DNA from: Chlamydoabsidia padenii
Lineage: Eukaryota > Mucoromycota > Mucoromycetes > Mucorales > Cunninghamellaceae
DNA: 64,000 nucleotides
NCBI GenBank assembly: GCA_025330725.1
Contig: JAIWND010000009.1
Location: forward strand, 1-64,000
Reading direction: 5' to 3'
A model generated the notes under the pieces. It saw only the letters and a program-made list of their open reading frames with translations. It made no database searches and was not told the DNA's origin. Of this stretch, positions 45,746 to 57,739 are shown one piece after another. The translations under genes and the position numbers were made by a program. Each line of letters opens with the position of its first letter. Positions within the stretch are counted from its first letter, which is position 1.

Positions 45746-48700
45746 TCCTGTTCGTCTGCTTGTACATTACTAACGTTATCCATCTTCTTACTTTAGGGCT
45801 ATATCATTCTATTGGAGGCTAATCATGTAGACAGCCAGCGAACAATCGATGGTGAAGAACAAAAGGATGTGGAAATGTAAGTTTTGATTGATTTGACGGT
45901 GCAAAAACTAACAGTTTGCTTTAAATATTCATATTATAGCTATGACGAATTCCATCCCTATCTATACCATCAACATGCATCGAAAAAGTTTTTGGAATAC
46001 CCTACCTTTGATGGTGCTGTCGATCAATTCTATTCGGCCATAGAAGCTCAAAAACTGGAAATGAAGGCTAGAAATCAGGTATGTAAGAAAAACAATAAAG
46101 ATATGTATATACATAGGCATATATGATCTTACCATGATCTATTGTATTAGGAAAACGCCGCTATCAAGAAATTGGAAGCTGTACGAAAAGAACAACAAGG
46201 GCGCGTGGCAAACTTGCTGGATCAACAAACTTCAAACACTCGCAAGGCTCAATTGATTGAATACAATCTCGATCTCGTGGATGCAGCTATCTCCATTATC
46301 AGGAACGCGGTTGCTAGTCAAATGGATTGGTTGGATCTCAAGGAATTGGTCACTGAAGAAAAGCGAAAAAACAACCCAATTGCTTTGATGATTGATGATC
46401 TCAAACTGAAGACAAACCAAATCACACTACTCTTATCGTAAGTATCAAGTTATGACAAAAAAGAAAACTCTCGTATAGTTCCAAATGATGGTGAATTATA
46501 GCTAACCTGTTTTGTTTTTTAGTGACCCTGACGAAGCCAATTCCGAAAGCAGTGATGATGAAGACGACAGCGACAGTGACAGCGAAGATACCTCTATTAA
46601 AAATCAACAACAAGTATACAAGGTAGATGTGGATATTTCTACTACCGCCTTCTCCAATGCACGCAACTATTACGACATGAAGAAAAGCACTGCTGTCAAA
46701 CACGAAAAAACCATTGCCGCCACCTCAAAGGTAAATCAAAAGATAGCGTGGAAATAAAACTTGAAACTAATATGTCTCCTTGATGCTTTATAGGCGTTGA
46801 AATCAGCCGAACGCAAGATTCGTCAAGATTTGAAGGAAACTAAAATCAGTGTCAGCATCAACAAGATCCGCAAACCGTTTTGGTTTGAAAAGTTTATGTG
46901 GTTTATCTCTACTGAAGGACATTTGGTAATCGCAGGTCGGGATATGCAACAAAACGAAATCTTAGTCAAACGGTATCTTTTAAAAGGTAATGTGAATTAT
47001 AATTATTATGTGATGATGATTAATGATTAAAATTTTATTGCCACTTTGTCGAAATAGGTGATGTCTATGTCCACGCTGATCTCCATGGTGCCGCCTCTGT
47101 TGTTGTCAAAAACAAGCCCGATTCTGTAGACAAACCAATTCCTCCAAGTACTCTCTTCCAAGCTGGGATTATGTCTGTTTGCCAAAGCAAAGCATGGGAC
47201 GCCAAGATCGTGACAAGTGCCTATTGGGTACACCCAGATCAAGTAAGTACCTACACATAATCATGAATTGACTCTAATAATTACTAATTATTATGCTCTC
47301 TATGTCATAAGGTATCCAAATCTGCTCCAACTGGTGAATATCTGACAACTGGTAGTTTTATGATTCGTGGTAAAAAGAACTTTTTACCTCCTGTACAGTT
47401 AGTTTATGGTTTTGGCTATCTCTTCAAATTGGACGAATCTTCTATTGGTAATCATGTTAGTGAAAAGCGCAAAGAAATTCTCGATGATTCTGACCCTGAT
47501 ACTGCTATCACGGAGGATAAACAAGACACTTTGGTTGATGATCATGGTGGTGACAGACAAGACGATGGTGACAAACAAGATAACGGCGATCATGAAGACA
47601 ATTCATCGTTGAATTCTGGTAGAAACCTTACAGATCCTGGTCCTGCTGAATCTGGTAAGTACATACAATTATGCATTATAGAAATTCAAACAGCGCAACT
47701 TACCGAATCCTTTTTTTTTTTTTTTTTTTTTTTTGTGATTGGCAAAGTAGTGGCTGATAGCTCTGATGACGATAGCTCTGGTGATGAAAATGCATTCCCT
47801 GATACTCAATTGGCAACCAACCCCACCACAAGTGATTCCAAATCAAATGACATCGCCAGCACCAATGACAAAGAATGGAACAAGTACGATCTTGAAGATT
47901 ATGGTGAAGATGTGGATTCGTTACCTTCCTTTGCTCAAGACCAAACAAATGAAAATCCTCGAGTAAGTACATATAAAAAAGTAAATGACAAAAGTATCGA
48001 AAAGAACTAACATATCATCTTTATCCAACCTAGGTCAAGAAGGCAATGATTTCTGCAAAGGAACGGCGGGACATGAAAAAGGGAATAACCAAAGGATCGG
48101 ATAGCGGCAGTAACACACCTACTCAAATCGACTCAACGACATCCCCTAAAACCAAATCCAACAAGAAATCCAATGAACCTAAACAGCAACTACCAACTCC
48201 TGTACGTGGGCGTAAAGGCAAATCAAAGAAGATCAAGGAAAAGTATGCGGACCAAGATGAAGAAGAACGACAACTACGGATGGAAATCCTAGGGGTAAGT
48301 TGAAAAAAGCGGTAAACAAGTAGTGGAAGGGCGGAGTTAGATAATAAATAGATGAATACTAACTGTGAATACACATTTTTATCGATACATCTTCTTCGAT
48401 GGATTATCTCTATAGTCAAACAAGGGACCTCAACCAAAAGGCAAAAAGGCGAAGAAGCAGGCACAAGAAAAGGCTGAAAAACTGGCTCTGGAAAAGGAAC
48501 GTGAAGAACGACGAAAGCAAAAGCAAGGAAACAATGAACCTACTTCTCCTGCGGATAATATTGGTGAACCGGGAAAGGAAGTCGAGGTAAGCAAAATAAA
48601 GCAATGTTGACACAATCTATAAATTATTCACCCAAATTGTATTATATCATCTATAGTTGACTACTGACAAGGAAAAGGAAACGGAGGACATTCGCCAAAT

Positions 48701-49141
48701 GCTGAAAGAAGAAAATATCACGATGCTTGAAGGTGACGAACTGGCCAGTCTTACTTCTCTGGACTCTCTGACCGCCAATCCTCTACCAGAAGACATTCTC
48801 CATTTTGCCATTCCTGTTTGTGCCCCTTATCCTGCTCTTCAAAAGTACAAGTACAAGGTTAAATTAACCCCAGGCACACTGAAACGAGGCAAAGGTAAAC
48901 TTGAAAGAATCTTCAATCACAATACTGATAATACTGATACTGATTTTTCTTTTTCCATTAAAATATAGCCATCAAGCAAGCCCAATCCGTCTTTTTGACC
49001 AATCAAGACACAACGGCCCGGGAAAAGGAATTGATCAAGGGTGTACCTGATATGGAAGCCATCAATACCATGATGAGTAAAGTCAAGGTGTCCGCCCCTA
49101 ATCTGGAAGCAAGCAAAAAGAAAAAAGGTGGACGAAGATAG
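44487..49141 (+). CDS. RQC2: Rqc2/NEMF (Tae2), CAT-tailing factor of ribosome quality control
   Basis: Nineteen exons, about 1,050 aa. It binds split 60S subunits with peptidyl-tRNA, recruits Ltn1 and adds Ala/Thr tails. The N-terminal NFACT-N domain starts [20 protein letters not shown]. Asp9 and the Asp96-Arg97 pair (in [11 protein letters not shown]) match residues needed for CAT-tailing in yeast Rqc2. A coiled-coil stretch follows ([35 protein letters not shown]), then [26 protein letters not shown] and [32 protein letters not shown]. Acidic, Lys-rich low-complexity regions and NFACT-C ([18 protein letters not shown]) complete it. The last exon ends Lys-rich with GGRR. Introns hold T-runs of 40 nt (45705) and 24 nt (47711). 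Confidence 0.95.
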
Positions 49142-49703
49142 TACTGACCTAGTGTAATTAATATAGAATAGTTATCATTGATCATATATAAAGTATTTTA
49201 ACCTAAATAAAACAAATAAACCTCTAAATTGTACACATCTACGCCAACTGTTATCAATGTAAAGCCATCAACATCATCCTATCATAAACGTCCCCACCAT
49301 TGATACGTATCCACACATAATGACTGACCCACACAAATATATATATATAATTAAACTACACCTTTTATTATTGTTATCCATTAATAAAAACCATATTTAA
49401 CTGTAAAATGCTAATTGTAGTTATAAATATTGACACTATATGATACAAGAGACTAGTCTTCGTAATAGGACCATACACGAGGACCGTACACAAATACACT
49501 ACCCTGTTATCAATCTTTTCGAAAAGTCCATCAACCTATCTATAATTTAGCATGTATAAATCTTGGTTAGTATCAAACCGATGACGAGCATAGTTTATAT
49601 CAAGAGTATCATTTTATTTTATTTTTCAAAGGACATTCACAAAAACTACTAGTGACCAATGTAACCTATGTCTACCAATGCACCAAGAAGGGAACCAACT
49701 TGT
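49142..49703. other. Spacer between convergent RQC2 and complex I gene
   Basis: Carries poly(A) signals AATAAAAC near 49207 and CATTAATAAAAACC near 49379, and the possible alternative exon at 49453-49503. Confidence 0.4.
49453..49503 (-). other. Possible alternative terminal exon of the complex I gene
   Basis: After an AACAG acceptor the minus strand reads GSVFVYGPRVWSYYED then stop, 17 codons. It could replace the last part of the neighbouring gene if GTGAAC near 49725 is used as donor (phase 0). The reading is protein-like but unproven. Confidence 0.25.
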
Positions 49704-50489
49704 CTAGTGTGCAGGGCCACGGACGTTCACATCAGATAAATCGCAATGGGTTCCAGCCACCAAGGCTCGAGGACTAGCACGTTCGAAGGATCTATTATGA
49801 TACAGGTGAAGAGACGAGAGAGAAGGAGAGCGGATTAGTATCAAGAGGAAGGAAGGGTTATGTAGTTGACACATCTACTTACTCTGGGTAGCGCATTCTA
49901 TGAATTGGAGGTCGTTGGGCTTCTTGATACACCAGTCTAGCAAAAAGTAAAAAGAAGAATTAGTATCAAGCGAGTCATCGTAATCAATCCACTTGCCTGT
50001 AATCGGCAATTTTGTTGGCGTTAGCAAGTTGGGCTTCAGCAATCTCGTCGTTTTCGTGGCTCTTGTTCATATGGAATTCAATCCAGCGAGTGAAGGGATG
50101 CTTTTCCTATTTATAAATGAAAAGAAGAAGGATTTGTCAGTTCATTTGATATCCCCTCCTTCCAGAAGTTATCCGTCACTTACATCGCCTTGGTCAGTCA
50201 AGCGTTCATCCACGCGGTACCAGATCACACCAGCTATCGCCAATACAATGGTGTTACGCCACACATTGTTACCAAATGCTAATAAAGAAGAAGAAGAAGA
50301 TAAAGAGTTAGTATGAAAAGACAGCCACGTTATTCTATCATCTATTTTTGATTTACTTTCTTCTGTCACGGCTTCTCCAGATGCGGGTTCGGTCGATGCC
50401 CATCTTCTTGTAATCGTGTTGTTGCCGATGCGTTGAGCGGAATGGTTAAGTTTGGGCACTTGAGAACGAAGTAGAGTTCGTAAATGCAT
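49704..50489 (-). CDS. Complex I accessory subunit, 17.8-kDa type
   Basis: Five exons (50357-50489, 50184-50278, 49997-50106, 49883-49936, 49704-49791), 159 aa. The N-terminus MHLRTLLRSQVPKLNHSAQR with RRWAS is a mitochondrial presequence. One TM helix follows (NTIVLAIAGVIWYRV), then DERLTDQGDEKHPFTRWIEF with HM, a pattern I associate with the fungal NADH:ubiquinone oxidoreductase 17.8-kDa subunit. The rest is a helical, hydrophilic tail in the intermembrane space or matrix. Intron 3 has a GC donor (AG|GCAAGT). CGGGATTTAAA, a variant of the recurrent motif, lies 76 bp upstream of the start. Family assignment is from memory of the subunit pattern; a start at 50549 is less likely because it precedes the presequence. 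Confidence 0.6.
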
Positions 50490-51084
50490 CGTGGGTTGAT
50501 AAAAGTGGAGAAAAGACAAGAGAAACAAATCGCTCTTTGAAAAAGTCATTTTTTCATTTTTATTCGGGATTTAAATTTTACTTTAATGATAAATTCTAAT
50601 TTATGCAAAACCGACTCACTTTGCATAATCTAGTTAATATCGCCTTTCCATTGTTTGTATCAGCTAACGTATGATGATTTATAAGAGTCAAGTATCTAGT
50701 CAAGCAATAAGGGTGAACAGGTACGGCACAAGTAGAACAAACCTATTATTCAAAACCCGTTTTTCAAATACCGACATGATCGAAGGCATGCTTTTTTGCA
50801 TGATGGCTGCTTTCGACAAGCCCTCTTTATCATTCATTAAAGCATGAAACCAAATTCACCAACTATAAAAGAGAGAGACAGAGCGGATGTTTTATTATTT
50901 TACAAGGATGGATAGAATGTGGGGGAGATGTTAATATAAATGGGTACAACTATATATACTATATAAATATCTAAATAAAGCTAGGGGAAGTAGTAAGTAA
51001 TCAAAGAAGCCCGGCTTCTGAATAACAACTGTATAAAGAGTAATAAAGAGAATAGAAGGAAGCTGATGACTAGGTGGTTTCCAT
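50490..51084. other. Spacer between complex I gene and PTR2
   Basis: Motif variant CGGGATTTAAA at 50565-50575, a GCATGC...TTTTTTGCATGATGGC stretch near 50790, and the PTR2 3' flank. No gene seen. Confidence 0.4.
50565..50575 (-). promoter_or_regulatory. Recurrent promoter motif, complex I gene
   Basis: CGGGATTTAAA, 76 bp upstream of the start at 50489. Confidence 0.55.
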
Positions 51085-53081
51085 TCAAACAGCACTCTTT
51101 TCAGCTTCGTATTCGGCCGTGGTAATAATGTGATCATTGTGCTTGTAGTCTTGCATTTGGCTGTCACTTCGGACAATAGCATCTTCTTCCTTGTCGACCA
51201 AATCGTTCTTGTGATGGCAAACATAAAAGAGGACACAGCAAATACCGGCGGTAATAGAGATACCAGTGTACATCCATCTAGTAAGAAAAAGTGAGAGAGA
51301 GATTAGATTAGTCAATCTGGTCTTTAACATTCATCAAAAGATCAGTTTACTTACTTCAATTTAGGATTGACAGCCACTGACACAAGAGCAAAACCAAGGA
51401 TGGAGGCGAAACAGTTAGTGAACAAAAAGAGAGCCATGACAATAGACTTCATAGATTGAGGAGCCTTCTTGTAAGCATATTCCAGACCGGTGATGGAGGC
51501 AAAGATTTCAGATATAGCAATAAAAAAGTAGGATGGAATGATGTAAGCAGCTGAGATATCGTTGGGACCATCAGGATGATCATAGTTGGGAGGCGAACGG
51601 TACACCATATCTTGAATACCCGCAGTATAACCCATTGCAACAGCAGCAAAGAAGAAACCACATGAGATTCGTACCATAGGTCGCATAGGTAAACCGATTC
51701 GGCGAAGGAAGGGATAGATAAAGGCATCCATTAATGGGATAATGATGATCAAACAGATAGGATCAATGTTTTGCATAATATCATTAGGGACATCACCAGT
51801 TTGCATAGTACCTATACAATGAGCACAAAAAAAAAAAAAAAGGATCAGTACACATTTTCCACATCATCAAATAATATTTCCACTTTACCAGCCATAGATA
51901 CCAAGTTATTTGTCATTTGAGAGTAACACAACCAGTAGATAGGGAACCAACAAAAGACAATGCAGGCACGAAGAGTACGTCGCAATTCATCCACAAAGAT
52001 ATCATCCCAAGTCGCTTTGGATACCATGTCAGGGTGAGTATGAATCAAGTTGGATGGTTTACAAGCTTCCAGATTGCCTTTGACCTTGAATGACATGGCA
52101 AACAGACGCCCGGCTTCAATAAACACAGACCCCCGAGGAGGATTTTGAATGTATTGCTTTCGACCAAGGATAACCACAACCATACAAGGCACAAACATGG
52201 CGGTAGGAAGTAAGTAGGCCGGCCAGAATCCAACTTGTTTTTCCAATTCGGTGGTGGCGATGGCAGATAGAGAGCCCACATTGATACCCCAGTAAAACAT
52301 GTTGAAGATCTTTTGATAGGTTGCTTGAGGAGTCACGATCACCCGTTTGCCACTTTTGAGAGTCTTGACAAATGGAGATTTCTGTACATATTGTTCGGCT
52401 ACCAAAGGAGATACATTGGATTTGATACCACCTGTACCAAGTCCAATAATGATGATGGCCACCACAAAACCAGGGAACGCAGCATCATTGGCAATAGCAT
52501 TAGGAATGGCCGTGCATGTAAGAATCACCAATCCGACAAAGTAGATAGCAGCAAAAACAACAATAGTTTTGTACTTTCCCCAAAATTGATCAGCAATGAT
52601 AGCACTAGATAAAGGGAGAGGAAAGGAAAAAAAAGTGGGTTAATATTTGGTCTTTTTTTTTTTTTTCGACTTACCCAATGATAGGAGTAATATAACACCA
52701 GAATTGGAAGAAAGTGGTAAGAGCAGTAGCAGTTTGTTGACCTTTGCCAAGAGCACCAGGTTGAGCAGCAGGGTAAAAAGGAGGATCAGGGTATTGTACA
52801 TAGTTTTGGAAGGGACCACTCAAACCATAGTAAGTGAATCGTTCACAGAATTCCACCAAGATGACCAAGTAGGCCGCCTTTGGAATAAAATCGGATACTT
52901 CAGGTAATGTTTTCCAATCTTCTTCAGTCGGTTCGGGGCCAAAAAGTTGACCATCATGACCATCGTATTCGTGTGAGGTGGTGATTGATTCCACGTATGC
53001 GTTTTTATCTACTGTAGTGGACAAGTTGTTATCAGCGGCCTTGTCATCAGTCGTTGGTAGATAATGATCGTTATCCCCCAT
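51085..53081 (-). CDS. PTR2: PTR2/POT-family proton-coupled di/tripeptide transporter
   Basis: Four exons (52675-53081, 51889-52604, 51355-51811, 51085-51277), 590 aa, normal for the family. A hydrophilic acidic N-terminus of about 75 residues precedes twelve predicted TM helices. Signatures: FCERFTYYGLSGPFQNYVQ (the E-x-x-E-R-F-x-Y-Y-G proton-coupling motif of TM1, here with FCER), GTGGIKSNVSPLVAEQ, and FNMFYWGINVGSL (the FYxxINxGS motif of TM5). Extended cytosolic loop between the two six-helix halves (RRTLRACIVFCWFPIYWL). It imports small peptides at the plasma membrane. The C-terminal tail is charged. TTCAAATTCCG lies about 141 bp upstream of the start. Confidence 0.93.
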
Positions 53082-54857
53082 TTGTTGTAATGTAACGATA
53101 TATATATATAAAAGGAAGAAAAAAAAAAAAAAAAAGTAGGAAGAATGGGAAGAGAGAGGAAAAATGAGGAATCACGGGGAATTCAGGTATTTATCCAAAA
53201 AGAGAAAAATTTTCCCGTACTTTCAAATTCCGCCTCCAAGTCTTTTACTATTGGGTAGCTCTTTTGATTGGTTTTTGTATTCTCATGACTCAGGTCGTTC
53301 ATTTGAAGGATAGTGTCAATAAACCAAGATTCTTCAAAACGAGACTAGTCATACTACTTATTGATGTTGCCATCAAGTTCCCCCCTTCTTCTTTTTTCTT
53401 TTGCCTTGAGTCACTATCGTGGGAAAATTGAATCGCAAATGATCCTTTAAAGGTAAACTTTATCGGCATTCCCAATCGATGGGATTCACCTTTTTTTCTC
53501 ACGGGATAAGTGAAGCGGGTTGATGGATAAACATTGTCCAGGCGCCGACTCATCAATCACCAATCATCTCAACTTGGAACGAAAGAAGAAAATGACTTTT
53601 TTGTCACGCTCTTTCCCTAAAAGGATGTTATATTTACGTTATCTTTGTCACGTCATCCACTACTTTCAAGAGGTGGGAGCTTATCTTCAAAGTATCACTT
53701 TTGGCTGACAAATGTACTTTTTTTTTTTGACCCAACAAAAAAAAAAAAAAAAAAAGTAAGGGATATTGCCCGAATGAAAAAGTTTTTCTCGTTCGGCATA
53801 AAAGCTTCATAAATAGGCCAATTAACAAGGGGAATGTTAAAAGGAATTATGAATGGATGTGTTTTTTCTCTTTTTCAAGGATAACTGTCAAACAAGAGGT
53901 TCACCCGATTTTTCAAATCCCGGATCCAACTCCGCTTGCATGATTGTCCGCTCCAGTCAAATTACGGATACTGATTAAATAAGATACAGGGGTATTCATG
54001 TTTCTTTTTCGATTCTTCTGGTGGCAGGAAAACAAAAAAAGTCATTTGATCATTTTGCCGCAAAAGGTAAAATGGTTATTCCCCACGTCATTGTTTACTC
54101 AGCGAAAAAGTTATCTCGGGCGAGGATGAAACCATGTATTGGTATGTGTCAATCTATTTCTTCCATTCCAAAAACAATCATGTTGAAAAGAGACTATGCT
54201 TTTGAGTATTCGTTTCAACAAGATGGTTTTGAGCGTCAAGTGAAAAGAAAGTAGTAATCGAGTCACCTGTCAAAAATATATTTTCAAATCCCGATCCGTC
54301 AACCGGTAGCACCCCGCACCAATCGGCTTGCTTACTTGGAAATACCCGCGCCTTCCACCCACATGGTTTCAATATCATTGGTGAACCATCCGGTCAACAT
54401 GGCAAAACTTTCAAACTGCCTTTTCCCTTCAACACTTGACTGGGATATGTGCCCGTTCAAGACAGGAGGAAGAAAATGACATCCCCCTTCATTTTCGAAT
54501 GTTTTACATACACATCACCGTGAATGAAATTGTGACAAGAGGCTGGCCCTATTTCCCCCCGTCATTATGTCCAGGCCAATCTCACCCCATCATCATGAAA
54601 AGACTCGGGACTTTTTTTTTCAAACGTCAATTGCTCCTCTACTACTTTACCCCTGATCGTCAAACTTAGTTTACCAGATCGTGAAATTCATGCACTATCG
54701 GATTTTAAAATCGAAACCCCGACCAGACCCTAACACAAAGAAAACCGCTTCATATATTTCTTTTGCTTTTTACCCCCAAGGTAAATACAAAAACTACTAA
54801 ACTAGAATGAGGAGTTAATAATAAACAAAGGGGATAATGATGATGATGATAAATAAT
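53082..54857. other. Gene-poor region with orphan promoter motifs
   Basis: Nearly 1.8 kb without a supportable gene, although ORFs of 60-85 codons occur in several frames. It holds the PTR2 promoter motif (53222-53232) and two further exact copies of TTCAAATCCCG (53912-53922, 54283-54293) with no gene assigned to them. The homopolymers at 53732-53755 and 54612-54620 are unremarkable. Confidence 0.4.
53222..53232 (+). promoter_or_regulatory. Recurrent promoter motif, PTR2
   Basis: TTCAAATTCCG, 141 bp upstream of the start at 53081. Confidence 0.55.
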
Positions 54858-55052
54858 CTACGATTTGCTGCAAGTGCCAGGTTCAGGAGGAGCCAGATGA
54901 TTGTCTTGGGAGGGAGAGGAAGGTCGGTTGACGGGTGAAGCTGATGGCGTGGTAGGAAGAGTAGTTTGCGCTGGTGTTCCTTGTGAAAATACTAATATCT
55001 TGGCAGATGGGGACCAAACATATTTTAACCCCAGATCAGGGGTAATTTCCAT
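54858..55052 (-). CDS. Possible 64-aa Pro/Ser-rich ORF
   Basis: ATG to TAG on the minus strand: MEITPDLGLKYVWSPSAKIL, then a Thr/Pro/Ser-rich tail ending CSKS. The composition is like a disordered domain, but no family, no intron and no promoter motif support it. It may be the last exon of an unseen gene. Confidence 0.2.
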   Translation of the reverse strand: MEITPDLGLKYVWSPSAKILVFSQGTPAQTTLPTTPSASPVNRPSSPSQDNHLAPPEPGTCSKS

Positions 55053-55665
55053 CGTCCTTTTTTATGAAATGTCGTCTTAATCAAGTGAACACTGATCATT
55101 ATGGATATCTGTATTTTAATCATAGTCCTCCTCTTTCTGCAACCCCCAGACAATACTGTCCTTTTCATTATTGATACACTATTACTTGTCTAGAATGTAT
55201 GCGATCGGAAGACACATGCGAACAGATCACATGGTCAAGAAAGGAGTCGATGTCTATCACCAGAAGGGAGGATGATTCCTTTTGGTTCCACAAAGGAGTA
55301 AGTCATTCTCCTTTTATGTTAACATGGAAGGATCAAGAAAAAGTAAATTGGAATAATAAAATATATAGCCCAGTTGTATAATATTGTGTTAATTAGGGGG
55401 TGAGGATGACATCTAGAAATCACTTTTCACCAGTATATGCATACAATCTGTCAGATGTTAAACTCCGACAGTTCAGGGTCTGCACTCTCAAGGAGTGTGT
55501 TTCTTTTAGCTGGCAAACTGTAAATCACAAAGTAGTAGATAATCATAAGTGACACAAAGAGCATGTTGTTTTTATTTAAAAAATAATTTAAGGGGATGGA
55601 TACTATTCTAACATGTATGTAATAAAAATAAAAAAGAGATAGAGAGAGACTAGTGGGAGAATCTA

Positions 55666-57339
55666 TCACGTAATGCACCATATGTCGATCTTATCCTTCT
55701 TCGTTTGGTGGGATGGTGGTGACCTACAGGCAGCGACAATTTCCTTGTTATTGATTTTTGCAAAAGACCAGCCTTTGTCGTCGACGAGTTGTACCCATTG
55801 ATTATCATCACCTTTGCAGAAGAGTTTCAGCCCATTTTTCTTGGTAGGGGATATATTTAGTTTTTCCTGAGATTTGACCAGCACTTCTTGGAATGTACTA
55901 TGCGCATGGACCACTAGATCATGAGTATCCTTGTAATGCAACTTGAGTTTTAATGTTTCGCCGGTATTGTATGCGTTGTCCATTCCTGATGTGCCTTTTC
56001 CATCTTGTATAAGGTTGTCGTTGTTTGGAGATCCAGCTCTATTACCACAATGGGCGCCTAGTTGAGGTTGCATTTGTCGGGGTTTGAATGAAGAAGAAGG
56101 GGCAGGTGAAGTGGATGGGGGTGGTATTGGATACAAGGTGTGAGGCATAATGCTTGTGTTGGTAATGGTTGTAATTGGTGAGAGAGTTCTTATCCGACCG
56201 GTCTTTTCTCTGGTTATGGTTGCTGGTAGATACTTTGCCCAACGAGTTGGAAGGTGATGATTTCTTAAGATTTCCAATTTGTTGCTGTTACCTCCATCAC
56301 ATTGTTGTTGATCCACTTGAAGAATATCCTGAGCAGCAGCAATGGCAGCCTGGCGATTGCATTGATACAAGGCGGAAAGAGCATCGACACCATCAAGTAA
56401 CTGTTGTTGGCATTTGGTGAGACGATAGATGACACCAGGCGGAATAGAAAAAACACCAAAAGGAAAGTTATCCGAATTTTTGATAACTCGATTGATGATA
56501 TCATGCTGATGGTTCATTTTGAGTTGTCGAGCCGTGTTCAAATCATCCATTCCACCTTGATGATTACCCAAATCCAGTCGACAGATAGCACGATTATAAA
56601 GTATTTCACAGGCGTACAAGATGAAATCCAATCCAAGCTGTTGATAGTTGATCATTTTGTTTCCTCGTAGATTCTACTCTCCAGCACCATGATTATAAAT
56701 AAGCAAGAGTTAGTATATCATGTTATTATTCTATCTGTTCACCTACATCATAAGCAGAATCAAAGCATGTCACAGCTTTTTCGAGTTTATCCATCATTAC
56801 ATTGGCCACACCTAGTTGAAAGTAAGCAGCAGAGAAGTACTGGTCATGCTCGATTGCCTTGGTAAACATCTCCACCTATACGATTGAATATATGTATCAC
56901 AAAGGTAAATGTTGGTTAGTACTGGTTCTTTTTTCCTTTCCTTTCTTTTCTTTTTTGTCTGTTCTTACCGCATGTTTATAATCATGACGTGTAATCAAAA
57001 TCATACCAGCATTAAAATAAGTTTTTGAGCTTGGACGACATCGCTAGTGGCGAAAAAAAAAGGGGGGGGAGGAGAGAGAGAGAAGGAAGAGGTGAATATG
57101 TATGGGTAAGACAAACCATCGGCTCGGATACCCTTTTCTCTGTTAAATAATATACTTACTAATAAGGTCTTCAGAGCATCGACATAGTTTTGATTATCAA
57201 AGGCTTGACATGCTTGATTCCATTGTTGGAGATCGACCTACCCCCAAAAAATGATTTAGTTAGTATGATATACACAATCTAAACAAAGGACAAGAGTTTT
57301 TCTTTTTCTTTTGTTTTTACATTATACCTTTATATCCAT
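55666..57339 (-). CDS. NoxR/p67phox-like TPR-PB1 protein
   Basis: Five exons (57328-57339, 57160-57237, 56969-57043, about 56747-56875, 55666-56673), 433 aa; the first coding exon is 12 nt. The N-terminal TPR array reads QWNQACQAFDNQNYVDALKT, SKTYFNAGMILITRHDYKHA, VEMFTKAIEHDQYFSAAYFQ LGVANVMM, then LRGNKMINYQQLGLDFILYA, the p67phox/NoxR signature. FPFGVFSIPPGVIYRL corresponds to the segment after the TPRs, near the activation region. A Pro/Ser-rich linker leads to a C-terminal PB1 domain (LKLKLHYKDTHDLVVHA, KLFCKGDDNQWVQLVDDKGW). There is no SH3. In other fungi NoxR activates NADPH oxidase with Rac and binds Cdc24 through PB1. Exon 5 acceptor chosen so that NLRGNK is read. Confidence 0.82.
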
Positions 57340-57441
57340 AGTATGTTTTGATATAAAAAGAAAAGAAAAAAGGAAAAGGAAAAGAAAAGAAGAATAAAGA
57401 ATTGAGTTCGCGGCATTTTTATACCCCCCCCACCAGAATGT

Positions 57442-57452
57442 CGGGATTTCAA
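57442..57452 (-). promoter_or_regulatory. Recurrent promoter motif, NoxR-like gene
   Basis: CGGGATTTCAA, 103 bp upstream of the start at 57339. Confidence 0.55.
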
Positions 57453-57647
57453 TAATCAACATAGTCAACATAAAGCAGACAAATGGGTCATCACCATTGT
57501 TGAGTCAATTAATACTTATCATGAGTATATTAAACAATAAGGGGGAATCATGTACATGCTTACATTTTGTTATTGACACTCTGGACGGTTTAATGGTAAG
57601 ATGATCATCACCTCATACTTCTTTCAGAGTGGGGGGAGTAGCACATT

Positions 57648-57658
57648 CAAATCCCGAC
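57648..57658 (+). promoter_or_regulatory. Recurrent promoter motif, Afi1-like gene
   Basis: TTCAAATCCCG, 82 bp upstream of the start at 57740. Confidence 0.6.
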
Positions 57659-57739
57659 TATTAAAAAAATCAAACTTCTAACATTCCCCCCTCCTTATTG
57701 TCTTTTTCTTTTCCCTATTGGATTCTTTTTTTAATTGTC

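Noticed and set aside
53520..54669. Short plus-strand ORFs of 60-77 codons
   Set aside because: They lack ATG context, family resemblance and splice continuity, and are interrupted in every reading tried.
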